Shown here: piece after piece, positions 1 through 10,868 of the stretch
Numbering within the stretch: the first letter of the stretch is position 1
Layout: each line of letters starts with the position of its first letter
NCBI GenBank assembly: GCA_937775205.1
Contig: CALKBX010000010.1
Span: 1 to 64,000, forward strand
Reading direction: 5' to 3'
DNA length: 64,000 bases
Source: an uncultured Verrucomicrobiae bacterium
GTDB taxonomy: Bacteria; Verrucomicrobiota; Verrucomicrobiia; Limisphaerales; UBA1100
Position numbers and translations under genes: made by a program
The notes under the pieces: generated by a model
Database searches by the model: none
What the model saw: the letters and a program-made list of their open reading frames with translations, nothing else
What the model was told of the DNA's origin: nothing

Positions 1-2781
1 AGGAACCACGGCTTCTCAGGCGATAAGGTGAACAGTCGTCCACGGAACAGAGGGTTCATCAACCCACACGAATATCTAAAGATCTCCAAGGCCGATGTGA
101 TCATCGCCTTCTGGGGATATAATGAGTCATACGACAAAAACCCGGCCAGCTTCGCGCAGGAATTAATGAAGTGGATCGACGACACCAAGAAGCAAAACTA
201 CAGCGGCAAGGGAGCGCCGCGCATTGTGCTTTGTTCGCCGATTGCCCACGAGGATCTGAACAATCCAAATCTGCCCAATGGCAAGGCGAACAACGCTCGC
301 CTCATGCAATATGCTGGAGCAACCGAAGCAGCCGCAGCCGTACGCAAAATTCCTTATGTTGATCTGTTCCACGCTTCCAAGATGCTCTACGCAAAAAACA
401 AGGAGCCTCTCACTATCAATGGCATTCACCCCAATAGCCTCGGCAACAAGCTGATCGCACAACATCTGGCGAGCAAGCTGATGGGCTTGAAGGTTTCCTC
501 AGACACCAAACAGTTGGAAAGCATTCGCACTGCCGTACTGGATAAAAACTGGCACTGGCACAATCGTTACCGGGCTACTGACGGCAACGATGTGTGGGGT
601 GGCCGTTCCGGACTGAAGTTTGTAGACGGACAGACCAATCGCGACGTGCTAATGCACGAGCTGGATATGATCGATGTGATGGTGGCCAACCGCGACAAGA
701 AGGTGTGGGCCCATGCTAATGGTAATCCATCCTACAAGGTCAATGATTCGAATGTACCCTCACCGGTAAAAGTAAAATCCAACGTGGGAGGTAAATCTAG
801 GAGTAGTAACGCACAAAAAGAAGGGGGTAAAACCTACATGACCCCAAATGAAACTGCCTCTCAGCTACAGCTGGCCAAAGGGCTCAAGGTCAATGTTTTT
901 GCCTCAGAGGAAATGTTTCCAGAAATGGCCAATCCGGTACAAATGGCAGTAGATACAAAAGGGCGCCTCTGGGCAGCAACATGGCCTACCTATCCCAAAT
1001 GGGAACCACTAAAGAAAATGGATGACCGGCTCCTGATCCTCCCCGATGAAAACCGTGACGGTGTAGCCGATAAGGCCATCACTTTTGCCAAGGTGCACAA
1101 CCCCACCGGTTTTGAATTCTGGAATGGGGGTGTCATTGTCGCCAGTGTACCAGATATCCTGTTTCTGAAAGATACCGACGGAGACGATGTCGCTGATGTG
1201 CGCATCCGCCTCTTCCACGGTCTGGATTCTGCTGACACACACCACAGTGCCAACGCCTTTGTTTACGGCCCGGGCGGCAACTTCTACTACCAGCGTGGTG
1301 TATTCCACGTGAGCAATGTGGAGACTCCCTGGACAAAAAACCAACAGCACGGCAATAGTGCCATGTACCGGTTTAACCCGCGTACCTTTGAATACGGAAT
1401 TCATGCAAATAACTCACCTAACCCGCACGGCGTAAGCTTCAACTACTGGGGCTACCACTTCGCGACCGACGGCACCGGCGGGCGTGTCTATCAAGTGCGA
1501 CCTGATGGTAGAGGCGGTTTCCGTATGCAGACACTGCTCAACAAAACCGTGCGGCCGGTAGCCGCCAGCGGAATCATCTCCAGCCCGCATTTTCCGGATC
1601 AATACCAGGGCAACTTTATCGTCCTAAATACCATCGGTTACCTTGGCATAAAGAACTACCATCTGGTCCACTCCGCTCAGGGCAAGGACACCGATCAAGA
1701 TGGTTTCAGCGACGACTACGAAGTAGCCAAGAAAACCAAGCCGGACGATGCCAACTCCAAGCCCAAGGGCGCCGTGGGAGACGTCTGGGGCGTGCGTGGA
1801 GGCTTGAAAGATGTACAGAATTCAGAAAACTTTCTGCAATCACCCAAGGACCGCAACTTCCGCCCAACGGATTTTGAGATTGGTGGCGATGGGGCGCTTT
1901 ATGTGTCCGATTGGCAAAACATCATCATCGGCCACATGCAGCACAATGTGCGTGATCCAAGTCGCGACCACGAATTTGGTCGTGTTTACCGTGTCACTCA
2001 CGAAGGCCGGCCACTTATGAAACGCGTTAAGGTGGATGGTCAACCCATCGCCAAGCTGCTCGATCTCCTGAAGGAGCGCACCAATCTTACGCGACATCGC
2101 GCACGCATCGAGCTGAGTGAACGGGAAACGTCCCAGGTAATGAGCGAACTCGCCAAATGGGTAAAACAATGGAATCCCAAGAAGGCTGAAGATGCCCACC
2201 ATCTGCTTGAAGCTCTCTGGCTGCACCAGCAACACAACGTGAAGAACCAGAAACTACTTGATCAAATGTTGAATTCACCGATGGGCGATGCCCGTGTGGC
2301 CGCTGCGACGGTCAAGCAGTTCTGGGCCACCTCCGCCTCGATCGCGAGCCAGTCAGCAGAAAAGAAACCCATCGAGAAACAAAAATCTGGCATTCTTTCT
2401 GACACTAAGGATCTCACTACGATCCGGATTGCGACCATTGTCGAGAAGATGAAGTACGATACTCCGGAACTCACCGTGAAAGCCGGCAAGAAGATCAAGC
2501 TTACCTTCGCGAACCCGGACTTCATGCCGCACAACATCGTGCTGGTTAACCCCGGCAAACTCGAGGCAATCGCCACTGCGGCCATTGCTCTGGGCGCTGA
2601 AGGATTCAATGTCGGATTTGTTCCTAAGAGCAGTGACGTGATCTGGGCCAGCAAGCTGATCGATCACGGCAAGGAACAGGTGATCGAATTCACCGCACCC
2701 ACGACACCTGGAGACTACCCCTACGTATGCACCTTCCCAGGGCATCACCTGCTGATGAGGGGCGTACTGCACGTGAAATAA
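1..2781 (+). CDS. SGNH hydrolase / PVC-type dehydrogenase / cupredoxin fusion (5' partial)
   Basis: The frame is open from the first base, so the N-terminus lies outside the window. The first in-frame start, GTG at 28, sits inside a conserved SGNH block (GFSGDKV, matching AWSGDTV in the protein encoded at 50892) and is not the true start. Numbering from base 1, the visible order is: SGNH/GDSL hydrolase-like part (about residues 1-165, ending NGIHPNSLG); PVC-type membrane-bound dehydrogenase beta-propeller (about 285-675) carrying a Ca-binding-type insert (DTDQDGFSDDYE); helical part (680-790); C-terminal cupredoxin (about 805-926) with blue-copper ligands His (MPHN), Cys (YVCTFPGHH), His and Met (LLMRG). 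The SGNH Asp of DGIH is Asn here (NGIH), so esterase activity is doubtful. Probably a periplasmic redox enzyme passing electrons to its own copper domain; substrate unknown. A terminator follows. Confidence 0.85.
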   Translation, partial: RNHGFSGDKVNSRPRNRGFINPHEYLKISKADVIIAFWGYNESYDKNPASFAQELMKWIDDTKKQNYSGKGAPRIVLCSPIAHEDLNNPNLPNGKANNARLMQYAGATEAAAAVRKIPYVDLFHASKMLYAKNKEPLTINGIHPNSLGNKLIAQHLASKLMGLKVSSDTKQLESIRTAVLDKNWHWHNRYRATDGNDVWGGRSGLKFVDGQTNRDVLMHELDMIDVMVANRDKKVWAHANGNPSYKVNDSNVPSPVKVKSNVGGKSRSSNAQKEGGKTYMTPNETASQLQLAKGLKVNVFASEEMFPEMANPVQMAVDTKGRLWAATWPTYPKWEPLKKMDDRLLILPDENRDGVADKAITFAKVHNPTGFEFWNGGVIVASVPDILFLKDTDGDDVADVRIRLFHGLDSADTHHSANAFVYGPGGNFYYQRGVFHVSNVETPWTKNQQHGNSAMYRFNPRTFEYGIHANNSPNPHGVSFNYWGYHFATDGTGGRVYQVRPDGRGGFRMQTLLNKTVRPVAASGIISSPHFPDQYQGNFIVLNTIGYLGIKNYHLVHSAQGKDTDQDGFSDDYEVAKKTKPDDANSKPKGAVGDVWGVRGGLKDVQNSENFLQSPKDRNFRPTDFEIGGDGALYVSDWQNIIIGHMQHNVRDPSRDHEFGRVYRVTHEGRPLMKRVKVDGQPIAKLLDLLKERTNLTRHRARIELSERETSQVMSELAKWVKQWNPKKAEDAHHLLEALWLHQQHNVKNQKLLDQMLNSPMGDARVAAATVKQFWATSASIASQSAEKKPIEKQKSGILSDTKDLTTIRIATIVEKMKYDTPELTVKAGKKIKLTFANPDFMPHNIVLVNPGKLEAIATAAIALGAEGFNVGFVPKSSDVIWASKLIDHGKEQVIEFTAPTTPGDYPYVCTFPGHHLLMRGVLHVK

Positions 2782-2805
2782 CCTGTTAGACTAAAACATT
2801 CAACT

Positions 2806-2850
2806 CACCCCGCTGACCCGGAAACGGCCAGCGGGGTGAATCTTTTCTTG
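2806..2850 (+). terminator. Rho-independent terminator
   Basis: Perfect 10-bp stem CACCCCGCTG (2806-2815) / CAGCGGGGTG (2829-2838) with a 13-nt loop, followed by a T-rich stretch (TCTTTTCTT). It lies 25 bases after the stop of the preceding gene and separates it from the oxidoreductase gene. Confidence 0.8.
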
Positions 2851-2888
2851 ATTCAATCGTTCACGTGCTCACAATCCGTCCACGCCTT

Positions 2889-4211
2889 ATGAAAAAAACT
2901 CAACTCTCCCGTCGTCGTTTCCTGCAGACCACCGCGTTAACAGCAGTGGTTGCTCCCACTATTGTTCCCAGTTCCGTGCTGGGGCGCGCAAAGGTGGCGC
3001 CGAGCAACCGCATCACTGTGGCCCTCACCGGCTCGGGTAGTCGCGGGACGGGCGTGATGGGTTCGTTCCTGCGTGAGGCGGATGTTCAGGTGATTGCCAC
3101 GTGCGACGCGTACGAAACACACGATGGCGGCGGTCGCAACCGCAAGCTCGGCCGCAAGCCGGCTGCGGAGGCGGTCGGCAAAAAATACGGCGGCAAGCCT
3201 TGCGACACGCACTCGGATTTTCGCGAGTTGTGCGCGCGCAAGGATTTGGATGTGGTCATCGTCGGCACGCCCGACCATTGGCACGCGCTGCAAACGCTCG
3301 AGGCGCTGCGCAATGGCAAGGATGTTTACTGCGAAAAACCCATCACGCATTTGTTCGCCGAAGGCGTGGCGGTCTACAAAGAAGCGGCGAAGCAAAAAGC
3401 GATTTTTCAAACCGGCTCGCAACAGCGTTCGGACCGGCGCTTTCGCCACGCAGTGGAGTTGGTGCTCAACGGCGTTATCGGCAAGGTGAAAACGGTGGCG
3501 GTCGGCCTGCCGCGCGGACACGACAAGGACAACGGCGACTCCACCCCGCACGATTATTCCAAGCGCCCGGACTTCCAACAATGGACCGGCCCCGCGCCGA
3601 TGCTTCCCTACGTGGCCGCCCGCCATCATTGGCACTGGCGCTGGCATCTCGCTTATGGCGGCGGCCAGCTCATGGATTGGATTGGCCATCACAACGACAT
3701 TTGCCATTGGATGCTCGGCGAAGACAACGGCGGCCCGACGAGTGTTGAGGCGAAAAATTTCCGGCGCAGCACCGCCGAGAGTTACGACTCCCCCACCACG
3801 TACGAGGTGCACTGCGAATACGCCGGCGGCATCAAGACGAGCATCGGCTCGCACAATCGCATGGGCGTGAAAATCACCGGCGAGGATGGCTGGGTGTACG
3901 TCACGCGCGGCCGGGTGGAAGCCTCCAACCCCGCGTGGGCGAAGCTGGATTTCACCCCCGGCAAAATCAAGGCCTACCAATCCCCCGGCCACACCCGCAA
4001 CTTTCTCGACAGCGTCAAGAGTCGCAAGCCGGCTATCTGCCCCGCCGAGACCGCCCACCGCTCCATCACCCCCGGCCATCTCGGCTACGTTTCAAACGCA
4101 GTCGGCCGCGCGCTGAAGTGGAACGCGAAGACGGAGCAAATCATCGGCGACAAACAAGCCAACGCATTGCTTCACAAGCTGGGCTTGCGCAAGCCGTGGA
4201 CCCTCGGATGA
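2889..4211 (+). CDS. Tat-exported Gfo/Idh/MocA family oxidoreductase
   Basis: Predicted NAD(P)-dependent sugar or polyol oxidoreductase, 440 residues from the ATG at 2889. An upstream TTG/ATG-like extension is possible, but this start places a typical twin-arginine signal (SRRRFLQTT...) at the N-terminus. A Rossmann N-terminal domain (about 45-190) carries the GTPDHWH block and the family-typical EKP (DVYCEKPITH). The C-terminal alpha/beta domain holds the HHWHWRWHLAYGGGQLMDWIGHHNDICHW block that is common in PVC members. Such exported members usually keep a tightly bound cofactor and act on carbohydrates in the periplasm; the substrate cannot be read from sequence. The stop overlaps the start of the TauD-like gene (ATGA), so the two are translationally coupled. 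Confidence 0.9.
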   Translation: MKKTQLSRRRFLQTTALTAVVAPTIVPSSVLGRAKVAPSNRITVALTGSGSRGTGVMGSFLREADVQVIATCDAYETHDGGGRNRKLGRKPAAEAVGKKYGGKPCDTHSDFRELCARKDLDVVIVGTPDHWHALQTLEALRNGKDVYCEKPITHLFAEGVAVYKEAAKQKAIFQTGSQQRSDRRFRHAVELVLNGVIGKVKTVAVGLPRGHDKDNGDSTPHDYSKRPDFQQWTGPAPMLPYVAARHHWHWRWHLAYGGGQLMDWIGHHNDICHWMLGEDNGGPTSVEAKNFRRSTAESYDSPTTYEVHCEYAGGIKTSIGSHNRMGVKITGEDGWVYVTRGRVEASNPAWAKLDFTPGKIKAYQSPGHTRNFLDSVKSRKPAICPAETAHRSITPGHLGYVSNAVGRALKWNAKTEQIIGDKQANALLHKLGLRKPWTLG

Positions 4212-5182
4212 GCGTCGAAGCCAAACCCTTCACGCTCCCCAACCAGCACGAATACCACGGCCAACCCTTTCCGCGCGCGCTGAAGGTCAATGCCGCCAGT
4301 CTCGAAGAAGCCTGCGAATGGGCGCGCGACCGCGCCGCCGAACTCGACACCCAAGCCGCCACACACGGCGCGGTGTTGTTGCGCGGTTTGCCGCTGGCCT
4401 CGCCCGAGGATTTCAATGCCATCGTGGCCGCAATCGGCTTCCCCGTTTTTTCCTACGCCGATTCCCTCTCCAACGCCTACCGCATCAACTACACCCCACG
4501 CGTTTTCTCCGCCAACGAGGCGCCACCGGAGGTTACCATCTTTCTCCATCACGAAATGGCGCAGACGCCATCGCCGCCGAGTAAACTTTTTTTCTTTTGC
4601 CAAACCGCGCCGACCGAAGGCGGCGCCACGCCCATTTGCCGCTCGGATATTTTGTGGGAACACCTCGTTGAACAACGCCCCGCCTTCGCCGACGATTGCA
4701 AAAATAAAGGCTTAAAATATTCCAACGTGATGCCTGCCGAGGCCGATAAATCCTCCGGCATGGGCCGCAGTTGGCAAAGCACCTTCAGCGCCGAAACCCG
4801 TGAAGCCGCCGAGGCCCGCATGACCGCCCTCGGCTACACGTGGAAATGGCAGCCCAACGGCGACCTCCGCGCCACCACGCCCGTGCTCCCCGCCGTGCGC
4901 GACTTGGGCGATGACCGCCACAGCTTCTTCAACCAACTCATCGCCGCCTTCAACGGCTGGAAAGACACCCGCAACGACCCCGCCAAAGCAATCACCTTCG
5001 GCGACGGCACCCCGGTGGACCGGGATGATGTGGCCAAGGCCAGTGAACTAGCCGATGAAGTTACCTTTGATATCCCGTGGCAGGATGGCGATCTGGCTCT
5101 GGTGGATAATTATATTGCCATGCACGGCCGCCGCACGTTTTCCGGCACCCGTAAGGTTCTAGCTTCACTTGTGGCCGCGTGA
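4208..5182 (+). CDS. TauD/TfdA-family Fe(II)/2-oxoglutarate dioxygenase
   Basis: A 324-residue protein; the longer upstream open frame is ignored because the ATG at 4208 overlaps the previous stop (ATGA) and begins a family-like N-terminus. It is a TauD/TfdA-type non-heme iron dioxygenase: the iron facial triad is visible as H-x-E in IFLHHEMAQ (about residues 114-116) and a distal His in NYIAMHGRRTFSG near the C-terminus, where an Arg follows for 2-oxoglutarate. Members oxidise taurine, gamma-butyrobetaine, halogenated acids and many secondary metabolites; this one resembles the SyrP/clavaminate-synthase-like branch with HxE in place of HxD. Coupling to a Gfo/Idh/MocA oxidoreductase suggests one small-molecule pathway, substrate unknown. 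No signal peptide. Confidence 0.85.
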   Translation: MSVEAKPFTLPNQHEYHGQPFPRALKVNAASLEEACEWARDRAAELDTQAATHGAVLLRGLPLASPEDFNAIVAAIGFPVFSYADSLSNAYRINYTPRVFSANEAPPEVTIFLHHEMAQTPSPPSKLFFFCQTAPTEGGATPICRSDILWEHLVEQRPAFADDCKNKGLKYSNVMPAEADKSSGMGRSWQSTFSAETREAAEARMTALGYTWKWQPNGDLRATTPVLPAVRDLGDDRHSFFNQLIAAFNGWKDTRNDPAKAITFGDGTPVDRDDVAKASELADEVTFDIPWQDGDLALVDNYIAMHGRRTFSGTRKVLASLVAA

Positions 5183-5232
5183 GGTCTCTTTTCAGTTGAG
5201 CAAATTGGCTCGCTGTCGTGTAATCGACGGCG

Positions 5233-8200
5233 ATGCGGTGTTTCCTGAAAACCATTCTACTGGGGCTAGGCCTTTCGGCGACTTTCGTCTTGGGCGCACC
5301 CACGCCTACTCAACTGGAATTTTTTGAAAAGAACATCCGGCCCGTCCTCGCGGAGCATTGTTATGAATGCCACAACAGTGGCGGCAAGGCGAAGGGTGAC
5401 TTGGCGCTGGATTGGCGTGGGGGCTGGATGGCCGGTGGCGACAACGGGCCGTTGTTTACATCCGGCAAGCCGGAAGGGAGTTTGTTGCTGCGCGTGCTGA
5501 GGCATCAGGTAAAGGATCTGAAAATGCCGAAAGACGGGCCAAAGTTTTCGCCGGCAGTTGTCAAAAATTTCGAGCGTTGGATTGCGATGGGCGCGCCGGA
5601 CCCGCGACTGAAGCCGCCCACGAAAGAACAAATCGCCAAGGCCACTTCGTGGGAAACCATTCGAGAACAGCGCAAAAAATGGTGGAGCTTCCAGCCCATC
5701 CACGATGCCAAGCCGCCGAAGGTGAAAGGCAATTGGGCAGCGACGGACATTGATAAATTTATCCAAGCCAAATGGTCGCAACAAAATCTCAAGCCCGCGC
5801 CCGATGCAAAGCCGGAAGTTTTAATCCGCCGCCTCTACTTCGCCCTCACCGGCTTGCCGCCCACGCCCGAGGAAACACTTGCGTTTACCAAGGCGGCAAT
5901 CGGCAATCGAAAATCGGCAATCGAAAATGCCACCGACCGTCTATTGGCATCAGCGCATTTTGGCGAGCGTTGGGCGCGGCATTGGATGGATTGGGTGCGC
6001 TATGCCGAGTCGCTCGGCAGTGAGGGCGATCCGCGCATTCCGCACGCCTCGCAATACCGCAATTATCTCATTCGCGCGCTGAATGCTGGTGTGCCGTACG
6101 ACCAACTTCTGCGCGAACACATCGCCGGCGACCTCCTGCCCAAGCCGCGCGTGAACGCCAAGCTCGGCCTCAACGAATCGGCCATCGGCCCAGCGCATTA
6201 TCGCTTTGTGCTGCAGGGCTTTGCACCCACCGACGCGCTCGATGAACTCGTCCGCACCACCGAGGACCAAATTGACGTCGTCTCAAAAGCTTTCCTCGGC
6301 CTCACTGTTTCCTGCGCGCGCTGCCACAATCACAAGTTCGATGCCATCAGCCAAAAAGATTACCACGCGTTTTACAGCATCATGACCAGCACGCGCCCGG
6401 CAACCATCAACGTCGATTCCCCCGCGCGTCGAACGTTGCACCAAGCGGAGATGAAAATACTCAAGGCCGACATCCGCGCCGTGCTGGCCAAGCAGTGGCT
6501 TTTGGAAACCGACAAGTTCGCGCAGCGATTGCTGAAGCCCGATGCCCATTTGCAAAAAGCCATCAATGGCGCGAAGGACGAACGCTATCCGTTGCACGCG
6601 TGGCAGCAGCTACACAAGGCGGAGGGCGGCTCGTTCGCCGGCGGCTGGAAAAAAGTCGCCACAGATTTTGCCGCAAGCGCCAAGCGACTTGAGGAGCAAC
6701 GCAAACGCCCGTACGCACAGCACTGGCAATTCCGAAACGGCGCCGCGAGCGGCTGGGTGCAAAACGGCAACGGCCTCAACGGCGCGGCGGCCCCGGCGGG
6801 TGCGTTTCGGGTGTTGCCCAAGGGCGAGCGCATCGTCGAGGACATTTTGCCCGCGGGCGTTTACTCGCATTTGCTTTCGGATAAGCACACCGGAATGCTC
6901 GGCACGCCCCGGTTTCGCATTGGGCCGAACGAAACATTGTGGGTGCGCGTGCGCGGCAGCGGTGGTGTAATGGCGCGGTATGTCGTCCAAAACTACACGC
7001 GCAACGGCACAGTGTATCCCGCCACGCGCCTCAACGACGGCAAGTGGCGCTGGCAAAAGTGGAGCCTGAAATACTGGGAAGGTGATGACGCGCATCTCGA
7101 AATTTCTACCGCCGGCGAACAGGCGGTGCTCACTGCGGGCAATGCCAACTCGTGGTTTGGCGTCACCGAAGCGCTTGTGCAAAACCCCGGCCAACCCGCG
7201 CCGCGTGATGAAGCGGCCAGCGAAGTCGCACCGTTATTCGACCTCGGCAAGCCAGCGAGTCGCGATGCGCTCGCCAAGCAGTACGCTGACGCGCTGCGCA
7301 ACAGCATCGGGGCGTGGCAACGCGACGCGATGACCGACGCGCAGGCGAATTTACTCGGCTACTTTGTGCGCACCAATTTACTGCCCAACACACTGGCCAG
7401 CACTCCCAAAGCGGCGCAGCTTGTGGAGAATTATCGCAAGCTCGAAGCTGCCGTGACCGTGCCGCAACGCGCGCCGGGAGTGGTGGAGGGCGATGCGCGC
7501 GACATGCCGCTCTTCGCGCGCGGCAGCCACAAGCAACCGGGCAAGCCTGTGCCGCGTCGTTTTCTTGAAGCGTTTGATGCGAAGCCGTTTGACACCAAAC
7601 AATCCGGCCGACTCGAATTGGCCGAGGCGATGTTGCGGCCGGACAATCCGCTGGTTGCCCGCGTGATTGTGAATCGCGTTTGGCATCATCTCTTCGGCCG
7701 CGGGCTTGTTGGCACGCCGGATAATTTTGGCAAGCTCGGCGAATTGCCGACGCATCCGGAATTGCTGGATTACCTCGCCACGCGGTTTGTGCGCGAGGGG
7801 TGGTCGCTGAAAAAACTCATCCGCGAACTCGCCCTCACGCGCACCTTTCAACTCAGTGTCTTTAATCGCATGGATCTACCGCGCGGAGAGCCGACTGCGC
7901 GCGAGGCCGATCCGGATAACCGCCTGCTCACTCACGCGCACTTGCGCCGCCTCGAGGCCGAGGCCATTCGCGATGCAATGCTGCAAGCGAGCGGCTCACT
8001 GGACCGCAATCCGCTCGGCGGCTCGGACGCCTTCAACACCAACCGCCGCAGCATTTACGTGCGGGTCATCCGCAACAATCTTGACCCGTTCCTTTCCGTG
8101 TTTGATATGCCCGTCCCCGCCACCGCCAAGGGTCGGCGCGATGAAACCAACGTGCCCGCGCAATCGCTCACGCTGATGAACGACCCCTTTGTCATTTCCC

Positions 8201-9315
8201 TCGCCGAGCGACTTGCCAATCGTGTACGCAATGACAAGACGCTCACCACGCCCGGGGCGCAAATCCGAAGACTGTTTCAACTGACTCTAAACCGCGATCC
8301 CTCCGGCAAAGAAATCACTGCAGCGAAAACTTTTCTGAAAAGCGACGGCGGTCGGCAATTGGAGGCGCAAGAAAAAATGAAGGACGTGCGCGAACGACTC
8401 AACGCTGCTATCTCAAATATAACCGCTATTCGCAAACCTGTTCGTAAGCGACTTTTGAACGCGCGCAAGAAGGAGAATGAAAAACCAAAACCAACCGGTC
8501 CCAAGCCATTTGCCGCGTGGAATTTCAGCAAGGGCACAGAAGACCAGATTGGTAAACTGGACTTGAGCCTACAGGGTGGGGCTAAGGTGGAGAACGGCGC
8601 ACTTGTACTTAATGGCCGTAGTGCGTTTGCCCGAAGCGTGCCACTCACCAAGGCGTTTCGCGTCAAGACTCTTGAGGCGTGGGTACAGTTGAACACCCTC
8701 AACCAACGTGGAGGAGGCGTGATGAGCCTACAGACACGCAATGGCGTGATCTTCGATGCAATTGTCTTTGGCGAGCAACAGGCCGGGCACTGGATGGCAG
8801 GCAGCAATAGTTTTAAACGCACACTCAGCATGAATGGGCCTGCCGAGAAAGAAGCCGCGCAACGTCCCGTACACGTGGCCATCGTTTACAACAGTGATGG
8901 CACCATTATCGGGTATCGTGATGGTAAACCTTACGGTCGCCCGTACAAGATGGGTCTGCAGCCGTTTAGCGCCGGCGACACTGAGGTGATCTTTGGCTTG
9001 CGCCACGGTACCAGTGCTGGAAATAGCCGCATGCTGGCCGGCAAAGTGTTGAAAGCACACCTGTACGATCGCGCATTGGAGGCCAGTGAAATTCTTGCCT
9101 CGGCCGGCGGCAATCCCAATTACATTTCTGAAAAGGAAATGCTCGCCGCAATGACCGACTCCCAGCGCAAACAACTCCAGGGGTTGAATACCTCATTGAA
9201 AAAACTGAATGCTGAGATGAGCGCCTTTCAAAAAATCGGAGCCGTTTCTCCTGATCCATGGCGAGACCTCGCGCAGGCAATGTTTAATCTCAAGGAATTT
9301 ATCTACATCCAATAA
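5233..9315 (+). CDS. PSCyt1-DUF1549-DUF1553 (PSD1) c-type heme protein with LamG insert
   Basis: Exported 1360-residue protein (signal peptide about 1-21). Order: planctomycete cytochrome-like domain with CYECH (about 40-44) and the LALDWRGGW signature; DUF1549 (about 165-390) with a second heme-type motif CARCH near 361; a beta-sandwich region (about 495-650); DUF1553/PSD1 (about 765-1045, [27 protein letters not shown]); then a coiled-coil/LamG/coiled-coil segment (about 1055-1335) inserted just before the final PSD1 block ([18 protein letters not shown]). The usual length without LamG is about 1000 residues. The family is linked to PVC polysaccharide use and periplasmic electron transfer, but no reaction is established. 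The stop overlaps the DUF1501 start (TAATG), the usual partner. A tandem AATCGGC-like repeat is embedded in frame at 5895-5928. Confidence 0.9.
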   Translation: MRCFLKTILLGLGLSATFVLGAPTPTQLEFFEKNIRPVLAEHCYECHNSGGKAKGDLALDWRGGWMAGGDNGPLFTSGKPEGSLLLRVLRHQVKDLKMPKDGPKFSPAVVKNFERWIAMGAPDPRLKPPTKEQIAKATSWETIREQRKKWWSFQPIHDAKPPKVKGNWAATDIDKFIQAKWSQQNLKPAPDAKPEVLIRRLYFALTGLPPTPEETLAFTKAAIGNRKSAIENATDRLLASAHFGERWARHWMDWVRYAESLGSEGDPRIPHASQYRNYLIRALNAGVPYDQLLREHIAGDLLPKPRVNAKLGLNESAIGPAHYRFVLQGFAPTDALDELVRTTEDQIDVVSKAFLGLTVSCARCHNHKFDAISQKDYHAFYSIMTSTRPATINVDSPARRTLHQAEMKILKADIRAVLAKQWLLETDKFAQRLLKPDAHLQKAINGAKDERYPLHAWQQLHKAEGGSFAGGWKKVATDFAASAKRLEEQRKRPYAQHWQFRNGAASGWVQNGNGLNGAAAPAGAFRVLPKGERIVEDILPAGVYSHLLSDKHTGMLGTPRFRIGPNETLWVRVRGSGGVMARYVVQNYTRNGTVYPATRLNDGKWRWQKWSLKYWEGDDAHLEISTAGEQAVLTAGNANSWFGVTEALVQNPGQPAPRDEAASEVAPLFDLGKPASRDALAKQYADALRNSIGAWQRDAMTDAQANLLGYFVRTNLLPNTLASTPKAAQLVENYRKLEAAVTVPQRAPGVVEGDARDMPLFARGSHKQPGKPVPRRFLEAFDAKPFDTKQSGRLELAEAMLRPDNPLVARVIVNRVWHHLFGRGLVGTPDNFGKLGELPTHPELLDYLATRFVREGWSLKKLIRELALTRTFQLSVFNRMDLPRGEPTAREADPDNRLLTHAHLRRLEAEAIRDAMLQASGSLDRNPLGGSDAFNTNRRSIYVRVIRNNLDPFLSVFDMPVPATAKGRRDETNVPAQSLTLMNDPFVISLAERLANRVRNDKTLTTPGAQIRRLFQLTLNRDPSGKEITAAKTFLKSDGGRQLEAQEKMKDVRERLNAAISNITAIRKPVRKRLLNARKKENEKPKPTGPKPFAAWNFSKGTEDQIGKLDLSLQGGAKVENGALVLNGRSAFARSVPLTKAFRVKTLEAWVQLNTLNQRGGGVMSLQTRNGVIFDAIVFGEQQAGHWMAGSNSFKRTLSMNGPAEKEAAQRPVHVAIVYNSDGTIIGYRDGKPYGRPYKMGLQPFSAGDTEVIFGLRHGTSAGNSRMLAGKVLKAHLYDRALEASEILASAGGNPNYISEKEMLAAMTDSQRKQLQGLNTSLKKLNAEMSAFQKIGAVSPDPWRDLAQAMFNLKEFIYIQ
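5895..5928 (+). repeat. In-frame AATCGGCAATCG-type repeat inside PSD1 gene
   Basis: Near-tandem units of GGCAATCG(AAAATC) coding for [11 protein letters not shown] just before the conserved ASAHFGERW block. Related units occur at the same protein position in the other two DUF1549 genes (27026-27058 and 33788-33819). Confidence 0.6.
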
Positions 9316-10730
9316 TGAACATCCCCAAGATTCTCTCTCGGCGTGAGATGCTGGCGCAGTGCTCCACGGGTTTTGGCCTGATGGCGTTGCAGGGGCTGAT
9401 GGCCAGCCCAGCGTTTGCCTCCTCATCGAAGAAACCTCATTTCAAGCCACGCGCGAAGCACGTAATTCTCTGTTACATGTCGGGCGGTGCATCGCATGTG
9501 GATACGTTTGACCCCAAGCCCAAGCTCAAGGAGCTGCATGGCAAACCGATGCCTGTAAAGGTGGAGCGCACCCAGTTCAACAACAACGGGAACATCATGG
9601 CTTCGCCATTTGAATTCAAGCAGTACGGTCAAAGCGGTCTGCCTATTAGCAGCCTCTTTCCTACTGTAGCCGAAAGTGCGGATGAATTAGCCGTGATTCG
9701 GTCTTTGACCAGCAAGGTCAACGAACACGCACAGGGCAACTATGCTTTTCACACGGGCTTTCCGTTCATGGGCCATCCCACCGCTGGCGCGTGGATGTCC
9801 TACGGACTGGGCACAGAGAACCAGAACCTGCCCGGCTTTGTGGTCTTGCAGGCTGGGGGTGCTAGAGTACCACACGGTGGTGTGGGGTTATTCAGCAACG
9901 GTTATTTGCCGGCCGAAAATCAGGGCTCCATCATTGTGGGCGATAAGCAACCTGCCGTCCTCAACATTCAGCCGCGTGAAACCGATGCCGCGCAGCGTTC
10001 CCGACTCGAATTCGTAAAGGGGTTGGATACAGATTTTGTGAAAAGCATTGGCGGAAACAATGACGTAGAAGCCGCTGTGCGCAATTATGAGACGGCCTAC
10101 CGTATGCAGTCGGCTGTGCCGAAACTGTGCGATTTGAGTGGTGAGACCGAGGTCACCAAGAAAATGTACGGTATGGATTCGCCCAATGGCGTCACCGCAG
10201 CCTACGGTCATCAGGCACTGCTGGCACGGCGACTGGTGGAAAGCGGTGTGCGTTTTGTGGAATTAAGCTGCCTACCGGAAAAGATGGGGGGTGGTCAGGC
10301 CCCCAACCCGTGGGATCAACATGGCAACCTCAAGGGCGGCCACGAAAACATGGCTAGGCAGGTGGACCAACCCATCGGCGGGCTCCTAAAGGATCTCAAA
10401 GGGCGCGGCTTACTCAAAGATACGCTGGTGATCTGGGCCGGAGAATTTGGGCGCACACCTTTCTCGCAAGGCGCCAACGGGCGCGATCACAATCCCTACG
10501 GCTATAGCGTCTGGTTGGCCGGCGGAGGCACCAAGGGCGGCACCATCTACGGTGCCACTGACGAACTCGGCTATCACGCAACAGAAAATAAATGTGATGT
10601 ATACGATCTCTGGGCCACGGTGCTGCATCTGATGGGAGTAGATCATGAGGAACTCACATACCGCCACGGTGGTCGCGACCTACGCCTCACCGATGTACAC
10701 GGTGGTGTCATTCAGGACGTGATTGCGTAG
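9315..10730 (+). CDS. DUF1501 (sulfatase-like) exported protein
   Basis: 471 residues. DUF1501 belongs to the alkaline phosphatase/sulfatase superfamily and is typically encoded next to a PSD1 protein, as here (overlap of one base with the upstream stop, TAATG). The N-terminus [19 protein letters not shown] is a Tat-like signal. Core motifs are visible: [17 protein letters not shown] (about 53-69), TEVTKKMYG, the [13 protein letters not shown] block, [21 protein letters not shown] (metal-site region) and [22 protein letters not shown] near the end. The family lacks an assigned reaction; the fold suggests a metal-dependent sulfate or phosphate ester hydrolase working with the partner heme protein in the periplasm. 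Confidence 0.9.
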   Translation: MNIPKILSRREMLAQCSTGFGLMALQGLMASPAFASSSKKPHFKPRAKHVILCYMSGGASHVDTFDPKPKLKELHGKPMPVKVERTQFNNNGNIMASPFEFKQYGQSGLPISSLFPTVAESADELAVIRSLTSKVNEHAQGNYAFHTGFPFMGHPTAGAWMSYGLGTENQNLPGFVVLQAGGARVPHGGVGLFSNGYLPAENQGSIIVGDKQPAVLNIQPRETDAAQRSRLEFVKGLDTDFVKSIGGNNDVEAAVRNYETAYRMQSAVPKLCDLSGETEVTKKMYGMDSPNGVTAAYGHQALLARRLVESGVRFVELSCLPEKMGGGQAPNPWDQHGNLKGGHENMARQVDQPIGGLLKDLKGRGLLKDTLVIWAGEFGRTPFSQGANGRDHNPYGYSVWLAGGGTKGGTIYGATDELGYHATENKCDVYDLWATVLHLMGVDHEELTYRHGGRDLRLTDVHGGVIQDVIA

Positions 10731-10868
10731 CCAAATCGCTTGAAGGAATCAACCTTGCCTACGTCGAACTGAGGAATGGGCATCTGCACTCGTTTATGCT
10801 AAAATCATCCCGTGGAATTTGCTGGACTTATAATTTATCAGTTTGAAATTCTTGCAGGATAAAACCCA

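Noticed and set aside
2937..4079. 380-codon minus-strand frame
   Set aside because: Antisense to the Gfo/Idh/MocA gene, Ala/Val/His-rich with no family; GC-skewed codons create it.
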